From a bacterium (GTDB lineage Bacteria; Chloroflexota; Dormibacteria; UBA8260; Bog-877), in the NCBI GenBank assembly GCA_021802115.1, contig JAKABA010000029.1:1-31284 (forward strand): a stretch of 31,284 nucleotides of DNA. The letters run 5' to 3'. Positions 7,668-15,068 of this stretch are shown here, one piece after another; the stretch's first letter is position 1; every line of letters starts with the position of its first letter. The position numbers were made by a program, and so were the translations under genes. The notes below the pieces were generated by a model that saw only the letters and a program-made list of their open reading frames with translations, had not been told where the DNA came from and searched no databases.

Positions 7668-10232
7668 TCAGCGGCGCGCGGCGGCCGCCGCCGTGGACGG
7701 GATCCCCCCGGTGCGCCGCACCGCGGGCCTGGGGTCCATGTGGCGCCAGGCGGTGAGCAAGGCAGCGGCGTTGAAGATCGAGGAATAGGTCCCGGAGGCG
7801 ATCCCCAGCAGCAGGGCCAGGGCGAAGCCCTGGATGGAGGCACCGCCCAGCAAGACCAGGGTCAGCAGCACGAAGATCACGGTGAGGGAGGTGTTCAGCG
7901 ACCTGGTCATGGTCTGGGCGATGGACAGGTTGACCACCTGGTCGAAGCTCATCCGCGACCCCTGCAGGCGCAGGTTCTCCCGGATCCGATCGAACACCAC
8001 GATCGTGTCATGCACGGAGAAGCCGACCACGGTCAAAACGGCGCTGACGAACAGCGCATTGACCTGCCCGAGGTCCGAGAAGTGTCCGAGGATCGCCCAG
8101 AGCCCCACCAGCACGAAGACGTCGTGGAGGAGCGCGACCATGGCCGCGATGGCGAAACGGCGGGCGCTGATCATGGTCTGGGAGAAGCGGAAGCCCAGGT
8201 ACAGGGAGATCAGGACCGCCGAGACGATCACCAGGAAGACCGAGCTCACGACCAGGCTGCTGGCGATGGTCGGCCCCACCGTGCTCTCGTTGAGGTTGAG
8301 GCTGCCGTCCTTGGCCCTGGTTATCCCGAACTTGTGGTCCAGCGCCTGGGCGATGGATGACACCTCGCCGGCCGGGATCGGCTGGGTCTGGACGTCGTAG
8401 TAGTGGTCGGCCTGGGCGAGCACCTGGGCATGCGCCTTGGGGGCCGCCTGGTTCACCACCTTGAGCACCTGGGCCTGAGTGGTCGGCTGGCGCAGCTGCA
8501 TCGCCAGAGTGTCGCCGCCCGTGAAGTCGATCCCCAGGTTGAACCCGGCCACCATGATGGTGATGATCCCGGGCACGATCACGATCAGGGAGGCCGCGAA
8601 GTACCAGTTGCGGTGGCTGATCACGTCGAAGCGCCGCCCCGACCGGAACTGCTGCGCCAGCCTCTCCGAGGGCAGGATCCGGGTGTACAGGGTGGGCCGC
8701 CGGGCGAACTCGAACCACCGGCCCACGTAGTGCAGCAGCGAGTGGGTGATCACGATCGCGGAGAACATGCTGACCGCCACCCCGATGAACAGGGTGAGGG
8801 CGAACCCCTGGACGTCGGAGGCCCCGAAGAAGAACAGGATGGTGCAGGTGATCATGGTGGCGATGTTGGAGTCGCGAATCGCCGGCCAGGCCCGCCTGAA
8901 GCCGTACTCCACCGCCAGCTCCAGGGGTCGGCCCTGGCGCAGTTCCTCCTTGGTTCTTTCGAATATGAGCACGTTGGCGTCGACCGCCATGCCCACGCTG
9001 AGAATGAACCCGGCCAGCCCCGGCAGGGTGATCACGACCGGGATCAGCTGGTAGATCGCCAGCACGATCAGGGCGTAGAAGATCAGGGCGACGCTGGCCA
9101 GGAATCCCGGGAAGCGGTAGTAGAGCAGCATGAACAGGATCACCAGCGCCAGACCCAGCGCCCCCGCCTTGAGGCTCTGCTGCACCGACTGCTGGCCCAG
9201 GCTGGAGGAGACCGTGGTGGACTGCAGGACCGCGATCTGGGCGGGCAGCGAGCCCGCGTTGATGTCGTCGACCAGCTGCTGTGCCGAGTTGTAGGTGAAG
9301 TTGCCGGTGATCTCAGTCTGGTTGCTGCTGGGGCCGTCCACCACCGGCGCGGTCAGCACGTCGTTGTCCAAAAAGATGGCGACCTGGGCAGTGGGCGGAG
9401 CCCCGGCGCTGCTCCCGCCGGCCCCGGAGGTGCTGCAGCCTGGGTTCTGCTCGCAGGCCTTGGTGGTCACCTTGTTCCAGACGGCCGCGCCTTGGGAGTT
9501 GAAGGTGATGTCGACCGCATATCCTCCCCCGGGATTGTTGCCGACCGCCGCCGCGGTCACGTCCGAGGAGGGCAGGTTCGGCAGGATCTTCCAGTGATAC
9601 TTGACCCCCGTCGAGGAGACCGGGTAATCCAGCGGATTGTTGAACTGGCAGCTCGGTTTGGGGTGGTTGGCCGGGAAGCAGGCGCTCGGCACCAGCTGGT
9701 CCTGGTCGATGCAGGTCTGGGTGGTGCACGCCCCCGGGGTCCCGTTCACGGTGGGGGCCCCGGGCACCGCCACTGCGAAGTGGAGCTGCGCTGTCTGGCC
9801 GATGGTCTTCAGCGCCTGGCTGATCCCGACGCCGGGCAGGGTCACCAGGATCTCGTTGTTGCCCTGCGCCTGCACCTGGGTGTCGGCGACCCCTAAGGCG
9901 TTGACCCGCTTCTCCAGGATCGTGATGCTGGCGGTCTGTGCCTCCGCCATCGTCTTGCCCTTGGGAAGCCCAGTGCGGCAGCCGATCCCGGCCGGGTTGT
10001 CCGGCCCCTGGCAGATCGCCAGCAGCAGCGATGTCCCCCCGGAGAGGTCGAGCCCCTTGTGGATGTAGATCGGGGTCCCGAACAGAGTCGGCTCGTGATT
10101 GGCGGGGTAGCTGGCGGTGATGCTCTTGTGGCGGACGGCCACGTTGTAGATCTGGGCGTAGCCGTCAACCACGACCGCCCCCAGGACCAGGAGCACGACC
10201 AGCGCGAGCCACCACCGGTTGATTCGGATCAC
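7668..10232 (-). CDS. secDF: Fused protein translocase subunit SecDF
   Basis: SecDF uses the proton motive force to help pull proteins out of the Sec channel. The 854-residue protein joins SecD (to about residue 525) and SecF (from about 530). SecD shows TM1 at 7-24, GxxIYIHKGLDLSGGTSLLL at 53-72, a large extracytoplasmic part, and the TM4-region motif VGMAVDANVLIFERTKEEL near 414. SecF shows GFNLGIDFTGGDTLAM and VGFSVHDTIVVFDRIRENL near 734. Twelve membrane segments are expected. The extracytoplasmic part of the SecD half carries eight cysteines in short spacings, which is unusual and could allow disulfides. The GTG start has AGGGG 8 bases upstream. The gene stands apart from ruvB by a 471-base region with a structured leader. 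Confidence 0.93.
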   Translation of the reverse strand: MIRINRWWLALVVLLVLGAVVVDGYAQIYNVAVRHKSITASYPANHEPTLFGTPIYIHKGLDLSGGTSLLLAICQGPDNPAGIGCRTGLPKGKTMAEAQTASITILEKRVNALGVADTQVQAQGNNEILVTLPGVGISQALKTIGQTAQLHFAVAVPGAPTVNGTPGACTTQTCIDQDQLVPSACFPANHPKPSCQFNNPLDYPVSSTGVKYHWKILPNLPSSDVTAAAVGNNPGGGYAVDITFNSQGAAVWNKVTTKACEQNPGCSTSGAGGSSAGAPPTAQVAIFLDNDVLTAPVVDGPSSNQTEITGNFTYNSAQQLVDDINAGSLPAQIAVLQSTTVSSSLGQQSVQQSLKAGALGLALVILFMLLYYRFPGFLASVALIFYALIVLAIYQLIPVVITLPGLAGFILSVGMAVDANVLIFERTKEELRQGRPLELAVEYGFRRAWPAIRDSNIATMITCTILFFFGASDVQGFALTLFIGVAVSMFSAIVITHSLLHYVGRWFEFARRPTLYTRILPSERLAQQFRSGRRFDVISHRNWYFAASLIVIVPGIITIMVAGFNLGIDFTGGDTLAMQLRQPTTQAQVLKVVNQAAPKAHAQVLAQADHYYDVQTQPIPAGEVSSIAQALDHKFGITRAKDGSLNLNESTVGPTIASSLVVSSVFLVIVSAVLISLYLGFRFSQTMISARRFAIAAMVALLHDVFVLVGLWAILGHFSDLGQVNALFVSAVLTVVGFSVHDTIVVFDRIRENLRLQGSRMSFDQVVNLSIAQTMTRSLNTSLTVIFVLLTLVLLGGASIQGFALALLLGIASGTYSSIFNAAALLTAWRHMDPRPAVRRTGGIPSTAAAAARR

Positions 10233-10266
10233 CGGCTGGCCCCTGCACAGGAAAGAGAGGATCTAG

Positions 10267-10503
10267 TCAAGGAGCCCTGATTTTAGGGCTCTTCGCCCGA
10301 GGAGTCGAAATCCTCCCTTGGCGCTGCCCGCGCCAGCGGTCTAACCGACCCTGATCCGCATCTCGGCAGAGGGGCTGTGAGGCTGCTGGGGCGGCCATGA
10401 TCGCAGGCCAGGGCCGGCGGTCTGGCCCTGGGTCACGCCCCAGGCGAGGCGGCGGCACCCGACCGGTGCGGGCTGCCCTGGGGTGCAGGACCGGGCACGC
10501 CAC
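10267..10503 (-). CDS. Possible leader peptide upstream of secDF, ending in an Ile-Arg-Ala-Pro arrest-like motif
   Basis: A short open frame runs from GTG 10503 (or ATG 10398, 43 codons) to TGA at 10267, 34 bases before the secDF start. Its last residues are ISTPRAKSPKIRAP. Known arrest peptides of secretion genes end in related motifs: SecM has STP followed by GIRAGP, and actinobacterial and proteobacterial peptides upstream of secDF carry RAP motifs. The codons for Arg-Ala-Pro coincide with the right arm of the hairpin at 10272-10291. Against it: no signal peptide or membrane segment is visible in this frame, a rare TTA codon is present, the start is uncertain and ribosome binding sites are weak. 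The 200 bases from here to ruvB (10504-10703) show nothing else I can support. Confidence 0.25.
   Translation of the reverse strand: MACPVLHPRAARTGRVPPPRLGRDPGPDRRPWPAIMAAPAASQPLCRDADQGRLDRWRGQRQGRISTPRAKSPKIRAP
10272..10291 (-). promoter_or_regulatory. Leader hairpin upstream of secDF
   Basis: GAGCCCT and AGGGCTC form a perfect 7-bp stem around a 6-base loop (AAAATC on the transcript of the minus strand is centred in it). No T-run follows in either direction, so a simple terminator is unlikely. Two more small stems lie just upstream on the minus strand: GGGC-gaaga-GCCC, which shares bases with the first arm and so excludes it, and GAGGA-tttcgac-TCCTC at 10300-10316. Nearer the gene, CCTCT can pair with AGGGG, the presumed secDF ribosome binding site. 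Alternative pairings ahead of a gene are typical of attenuation or translational control; the function is inference. Confidence 0.4.
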
Positions 10504-10703
10504 GGCGAGCTGCCAGCCCCGGTGTCCCGTGGCGGCACAAGGGACTCAGACGAGGCCTACAACCGGCTGCGGGCGGCTCGCGCTGCGGCGGGCCCTTGAT
10601 GGCCCCCCGGGCTGGCTCGGTCGGCGCGGCTGGGGCGCGGATGAGTTCGGTTGCGGCCGGACCAGCAGCCGCTTGGCGCCTTGACCCAGCATCGCTGGTC
10701 CAC

Positions 10704-11762
10704 TCAGCTGTCTGAGTCGAACAGGTCGCCGGTCACCTCGGCCACCTCTGCCGCCAGCTCCCCGGGAGGTTCCATTCCCAGGTGGCGGTAGGCCCCCGCC
10801 GTCACCATCCGACCTCTGGGAGTCCGCTTCAGCATCCCGAGCTGGATCAGGTAGGGCTCCACCACCTCCTCCAGCGTGTGGGGCTCCTCCGAGAGCGCGG
10901 CGCCCAGGGTGCTCAGCCCAACCGGCCCGCCTCCGAACTGCTGGCAGATCAGGGAGAGCAGTCGCCGATCGGAGCTCCCGAGTCCGATCTCGTCCACCTC
11001 CAAGAGCCGCAGCGCCTCCTCCGCCATGCTAAGCCGGATGACGCCGTCGCCCTTGACCAGGCAGTAGTCGCGCACCCGGCGCAGGAGCCGGTTGGCGACC
11101 CGGGGTGTGCCCCGGGAGCGCGAGGAGATCAGCTCCAGGGACTCCTGGTCCATCTCGACTCCCAACAGCCGGGCCGACCGGGCGACGATGGTGCGCAGCT
11201 CCTCGGGCTGGTAGAAGTCGAGCCGGAACGTGGCCCCAAAGCGGTCCCGCAAGGGTGCGGAGAGCATGCCCTCCCTGGTCGTCGCCCCGATCACGGTGAA
11301 GCGGCCGAGGGAGAGCCGGATCGTCTGAGCGCCCGCCCCCTTGCCCGAGACGAAGTCGAATGCGAACTCCTCCATCGCCGGGTACAGGCTCTCCTCGACG
11401 GCGCGCTGCAGCCGATGCACCTCGTCGATGAACAGCACGTCCTGGTCCTGCAGGCTGGTGAGCAGGCTGGCGAGAGCGCCTTGGAACTCGATCGCCGGCC
11501 CACTGGTGACCCTGAGGTTCACCCCCATCTCGGCCGCCACGATGTTGGCCAGGGTTGTCTTCCCCAGCCCGGGCGGGCCGCAGAGCAGAAGGTGCTCCAC
11601 CGGCTCCTGCCGCATCCGGGCCGCCTGCATCAGGATCTCGAGCTGGTCCTTGACCTGCGCCTGGCCCACGAACTCGTCCAGCCGGCGGGGCCGCAGCTGG
11701 CGGTCCAACTCGGGCTCGTCGCGGGCCGCCTGGGGCAGGAGGACCTCCTCGGAGTCGATCAC
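10704..11762 (-). CDS. ruvB: Holliday junction branch migration ATPase RuvB
   Basis: RuvB is the AAA+ motor that drives branch migration on the RuvA-bound junction. The 352-residue protein has Walker A GPPGLGKTT at 62-70, Walker B LFIDEVHRL at 110-118, the sensor/arginine region GATTREGMLSAPLRDRFG, and the C-terminal winged helix with PHTLEEVVEPYLIQLGMLKRTPRGR. Length and motifs are normal. The GTG start overlaps the ruvA stop as GTGA. The gene is last in yebC-ruvC-ruvA-ruvB. Confidence 0.97.
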   Translation of the reverse strand: MIDSEEVLLPQAARDEPELDRQLRPRRLDEFVGQAQVKDQLEILMQAARMRQEPVEHLLLCGPPGLGKTTLANIVAAEMGVNLRVTSGPAIEFQGALASLLTSLQDQDVLFIDEVHRLQRAVEESLYPAMEEFAFDFVSGKGAGAQTIRLSLGRFTVIGATTREGMLSAPLRDRFGATFRLDFYQPEELRTIVARSARLLGVEMDQESLELISSRSRGTPRVANRLLRRVRDYCLVKGDGVIRLSMAEEALRLLEVDEIGLGSSDRRLLSLICQQFGGGPVGLSTLGAALSEEPHTLEEVVEPYLIQLGMLKRTPRGRMVTAGAYRHLGMEPPGELAAEVAEVTGDLFDSDS

Positions 11763-12388
11763 GAAAGCCTCCCACTGCCCGCCGGCGCCAGCCGCCTCAG
11801 CGCTTCGCGCACCACCATCTCGATGGTCCGCTCCGACTCCGATTCAGGGGTGGGCACGGCCAGCTCCAGGGCCACCGCCCGGCGGGCCTCCGCAGCTGGA
11901 AACCCCAGCGCGGTCAGCGCCTCCACCGCCCGCTCCCCCAGAGCCCCCGCGGGTGCCGGGGCCGGAGCCCCCGGAACCGCCGCCAGGGAATCGACCTTGC
12001 CCTTCAGCTCCAGCACGATGCGCCGCGCGGTCTTCGCCCCGATCCCGGGGGCGGCCGCCAGCAGATCGACGTTCTCCTGCGCGATCGCCTCCACCAACCC
12101 CTGCCATTCCGAGCGGGACAGGATCGCCAGCGCCGCTCTGGGGCCGATCCGCTCCACCCCCAGCAAATGACGGAAGAGGGCGAGCTCCTCCACGGTGGCG
12201 AAGCCGTACAGGGAGATGGCGTCCTCTCGCACTGCGGTGTGGATCTGGAGCGTGACCTCGTCTTTGGCCACCTGCATCTGTCCCAGCGCCCGCTGATGGA
12301 GGTGGACCTGATAGCCGACCCCTCCAACCTCAAGCACCACCCAATCCTCCTCGACCCGGCTCACCCGGCCGCGCAGGGAGGCGATCAC
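11759..12388 (-). CDS. ruvA: Holliday junction DNA helicase subunit RuvA
   Basis: RuvA binds four-way junctions and loads RuvB. The 209-residue protein starts with the OB-fold MIASLRGRV, continues with two helix-hairpin-helix motifs (LLGVERIGPRAALAILS and LAAAPGIGAKTARRIVLELKGKV), and ends with the RuvB-binding domain III (ALTALGFPAAEARRAV) after a Pro/Ala-rich linker. The GTG start overlaps the ruvC stop as GTGA. Confidence 0.96.
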   Translation of the reverse strand: MIASLRGRVSRVEEDWVVLEVGGVGYQVHLHQRALGQMQVAKDEVTLQIHTAVREDAISLYGFATVEELALFRHLLGVERIGPRAALAILSRSEWQGLVEAIAQENVDLLAAAPGIGAKTARRIVLELKGKVDSLAAVPGAPAPAPAGALGERAVEALTALGFPAAEARRAVALELAVPTPESESERTIEMVVREALRRLAPAGSGRLS

Positions 12389-12894
12389 CCTGCCAGCCCC
12401 GCTGCGCTGTGGAGCGCCCTCCGCAACCCCAGCGCGTGCTGGTGGCAGATCCCCACCGCACAGGCGTCGCTGAGGTCGTCCGGTCCAGCGGGCAGCTGGT
12501 CACCCAGGATGAGGCGCACCATGCGGGCGATCTGGCGCTTATCCGCCGACCCGCTCCCGGTCACCGACTGCTTGACCTCGGCCGGGGTGTACTCGACCAG
12601 CGGAACCGCGGCCTTGGCGACCGCGCAGACCAGGACCCCCCTGGCCTGGCTCACCGCCATGGCGGTCGAGGTGTTCCGGCTGAAGAAGAGCCGCTCCATG
12701 GCGACCGCCCCCGGTCTCGCGCTGGCAAGGATCGCCCCCATCTCGTCCCATAGCTGCAGCAGCCGAGCCCCCTGCTCGAGGCCGGCGGAGGTGCGCCAGT
12801 AGCCGGCTGATCGCAGGCGCAGCCGGCCTCCCTCCCCGTCCACCAGCGCCCAACCGGTGAGCGCCAGCCCCGGGTCGACCCCCAAGACCAGCAA
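12385..12894 (-). CDS. ruvC: Holliday junction resolvase RuvC
   Basis: RuvC is the dimeric endonuclease that cuts Holliday junctions. The 169-residue protein has the four acidic catalytic positions of the family: Asp7 (GVDPG), Glu67 (AMERLF), Asp140 and Asp143 (PDDLSDA). The start is TTG at 12894, supported by TAAGGAG 7 bases upstream. It lies 38 bases behind yebC and overlaps ruvA by four bases. Confidence 0.96.
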   Translation of the reverse strand: MLVLGVDPGLALTGWALVDGEGGRLRLRSAGYWRTSAGLEQGARLLQLWDEMGAILASARPGAVAMERLFFSRNTSTAMAVSQARGVLVCAVAKAAVPLVEYTPAEVKQSVTGSGSADKRQIARMVRLILGDQLPAGPDDLSDACAVGICHQHALGLRRALHSAAGLAG

Positions 12895-12932
12895 CTGTGA
12901 CTCCTTAGAAAGCTTCGGGTGGCCGCCTGGGC

Positions 12933-13676
12933 TCAGACCTCGGCGAGCGCCTCGTCGGGCAGCACCGCGTTGCAGTGGACCTCGCTCACGTCGTCGTGCT
13001 CCTCCAGCGCCTCGAGCAGCCGCACCACCGCCTGCGCGTGCTTCTCATCCACCTCCACCTGGTTGGTGGCCTGCATCGTGACCTCGGCGCTCTCGACCTT
13101 GTAGCCGGCGTCAACGAGAGCCTGCCGCAGCGCCTCCAGCCGCTCGGGAGCGACGTAGACCTCGACCCCCGAGTCTTCGACCTGCACGTCGTCCGCACCC
13201 AGCTCGATCGCGTCCAACGCCAGCTGCTCGGGGTCCCGATCCCCGGGGTCGATCACCACCAAGCCGGTCCGATGAAACATCCAGCCAACGGAGTTGGACT
13301 CGCCCAGGCTGCCTCCGGAGCGAGCGAAGAGGTTGCGGATGCCGGCCACCGTGCGGTTGCGATTGTCGGTCAGGGCATCGACCAGGATCGCGACCCCACC
13401 CGGACCGTACCCCTCATAGCGGATCTCCTCAATCGCCGCCCCCTGCAGTTCGCCGGTGCCGCGCTTGATCGCGCGCTCGATGTTGTCCGCCGGCATGTTC
13501 ACCTCGCGGGCCTTCTGCATCGCCAGCCGCAACCGGAAGTTGCTGCCGGGATCGGCGCCACCCTCCCTGGCCGCCACCGTGATCTCGCTGGCAACCTTGG
13601 TGAAGGTCTGGCCCTTGCGGGCGTCCACGACCGCCTTCTTGTGCTTTATCCCCGCCCACTTGGAGTGCCCAGACAC
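12933..13676 (-). CDS. yebC: YebC/PmpR family protein
   Basis: The 247-residue protein begins MSGHSKWAGIKHKKAVVDARKG and contains MPADNIERAIKRGTGE, YEGYGPGGVAILVDALTDNRNRT and the C-terminal VEVDEKHAQAVVRLLEALEEHDDV. All are hallmarks of the YebC family, described as DNA-binding regulators and, for some members, as translation factors that ease ribosome stalling at polyproline. The GTG start has a clear GGAGGT 8 bases upstream. It heads the operon with ruvCAB, a widely conserved order. Confidence 0.95.
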   Translation of the reverse strand: MSGHSKWAGIKHKKAVVDARKGQTFTKVASEITVAAREGGADPGSNFRLRLAMQKAREVNMPADNIERAIKRGTGELQGAAIEEIRYEGYGPGGVAILVDALTDNRNRTVAGIRNLFARSGGSLGESNSVGWMFHRTGLVVIDPGDRDPEQLALDAIELGADDVQVEDSGVEVYVAPERLEALRQALVDAGYKVESAEVTMQATNQVEVDEKHAQAVVRLLEALEEHDDVSEVHCNAVLPDEALAEV

Positions 13677-13712
13677 GGTTTACCTCCGCTTTCCAGTGGA
13701 ATGATCCCCGAT

Positions 13713-13744
13713 CAGTAGAACATGCATTCCCACCCATTCTACTG
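13713..13744. promoter_or_regulatory. Dyad with SOS-box-like core upstream of yebC-ruvCAB
   Basis: CAGTAGAA and TTCTACTG form a perfect 8-bp inverted repeat with a 16-base spacer. Inside it GAAC-ATGC-ATTC (13718-13729) matches the Gram-positive LexA pattern GAAC-N4-GTTC with one mismatch. The site is 37-68 bases before the yebC start, where a repressor of the ruv operon would bind. A TAGAAT on the minus strand (13736-13741) overlaps the dyad and could be a -10 box. LexA binding is inference; the lineage's own LexA box is not known to me. Confidence 0.35.
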
Positions 13745-13798
13745 CCACCGGCTGTGGCCAAGAGCGTAGCACCAGAGCCGGACGGGCCCGGGATCCGC

Positions 13799-15001
13799 TC
13801 AAGGGACGAGCAGCCGGACGACCCGCCGCTTGCCCACCTGCACCAGCATCCGGTCCCGCGGGGTCAGCGGCTCCGACCAGCCCAAGACCTGGCGGCCGTC
13901 GACCCGCACCCCCCCCTGGTCGATCAGGCGGGCGGCCTCGCTGCGAGTCCCGGCCAGGCCGGCCAGCACCAAAAGCGCCCTAAGGTCGGTGGGCTCGGGC
14001 CCGACTCGGAGCTCCGGCACCGAGTCGGGTAGCTGGTGGTCGCGGAACACGGCGTCGAATTCCCGCGACGCCGCTCGCGCCGCCTCTGGGCCGTGGAACT
14101 GAGCCACCACCTGCTCGGCCATCGCCGCCTTGAGCGCACGGGGGTGGACGCTGCCGTCCTCGAGCCCGGCCCGGAGGCGGGCCAGCTCGGGCTCCGCGGT
14201 ATCGGTGAGCAGATCCAGATAGGGCACGATGAGGAAGTCCGGGATCGACATGAGCTGGCCGAACTGCTGCCCCGGCGGATCGGCCACCGCGACCGCATTG
14301 CCGAGCGACTTGCTCATCTTGCGCTGCCCGTCCAGACCCAGCAGCAGTGGCACGGTGACGATGTCCTGGGGAGCCACCCCGTACGCCTGCTGGACCTCGC
14401 GGCCCCGCAGCAGGTTGAACAGCTGATCGGTGCCCCCCAGCTCCACGTCCGCTTCCACCGCCACCGAGTCATATCCCTGGAGCAGGGGGTAGAAGAGCTC
14501 GTGGACCCCGACCGGCTGCTCGCTGCGCATGCGCTGGTCGAAGTCGGAGCGCTGCAGCAGCTGGGCGACGGTGGTGGTCCTCGCCAGCCGCAGCACCTGA
14601 TCGAGCTGGAAGCTGGAGAACCACTCGCTCTGGTGCCGCACCTCGCAGCGATCCTGGTCCACCACCCGAAAGAGCTGGTCCAGGTAGGTCCGGGCGTTCG
14701 CCTCCACCTGCTCGGCGCTGAGCTGGGGCCGGGTCGCCGAGCGCCCGGTGGGGTCGCCGATCCGGGCCGTGTAGTCCCCGATGATCAGCACCGGCAGGTG
14801 CCCTTGCTCCTGCCACCGGCGCAGCAGTCGCATGGGGACGGTGTGGCCGAGGTGGATGTCAGGGGCGCTGGGATCCACGCCGAACTTGATCCGGAGCGGC
14901 TTGCCCAGATTGAGCCGAGCCTCCAGATGCGCTCGGTCGACGCAGTCGACAACCCCGCGGAGAAGCCCGGCCGCCGGCTGCTCTGCAGGGGCCATGGTCA
15001 T
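13799..15001 (-). CDS. tyrS: Tyrosyl-tRNA synthetase
   Basis: The class I synthetase charges tRNA-Tyr. The 400-residue protein has KFGVDPSAPDIHLGHTVPM with the HIGH-type motif HLGH (residues 50-53), the tyrosine-site stretch GGTDQLFNLLRGRE, KMSKS (about residue 226) and a C-terminal S4 RNA-binding domain (RSEAARLIDQGGVRVDGR). It belongs to the TyrZ-like branch. Starts at TTG 15010, ATG 15001 and ATG 14995 are possible; none has a strong ribosome binding site. It follows the molybdoenzyme gene by about 60 bases, so its promoter may lie inside that gene, or it may be read from it. Confidence 0.95.
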   Translation of the reverse strand: MTMAPAEQPAAGLLRGVVDCVDRAHLEARLNLGKPLRIKFGVDPSAPDIHLGHTVPMRLLRRWQEQGHLPVLIIGDYTARIGDPTGRSATRPQLSAEQVEANARTYLDQLFRVVDQDRCEVRHQSEWFSSFQLDQVLRLARTTTVAQLLQRSDFDQRMRSEQPVGVHELFYPLLQGYDSVAVEADVELGGTDQLFNLLRGREVQQAYGVAPQDIVTVPLLLGLDGQRKMSKSLGNAVAVADPPGQQFGQLMSIPDFLIVPYLDLLTDTAEPELARLRAGLEDGSVHPRALKAAMAEQVVAQFHGPEAARAASREFDAVFRDHQLPDSVPELRVGPEPTDLRALLVLAGLAGTRSEAARLIDQGGVRVDGRQVLGWSEPLTPRDRMLVQVGKRRVVRLLVP

Positions 15002-15068
15002 CTGACCCAAGAGGGTAGCGCACCGCCCGCAGGCCGGAGCGCCTCGGTCGGCCGATCCGGCCGCCTGT

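Noticed and set aside
10293..10340. tRNA- or tmRNA-like T-arm on the minus strand (GAGGA-TTTCGAC-TCCTC)
   Set aside because: The loop is out of register with the TTCRANN pattern, and no acceptor, D or anticodon arm fits around it.
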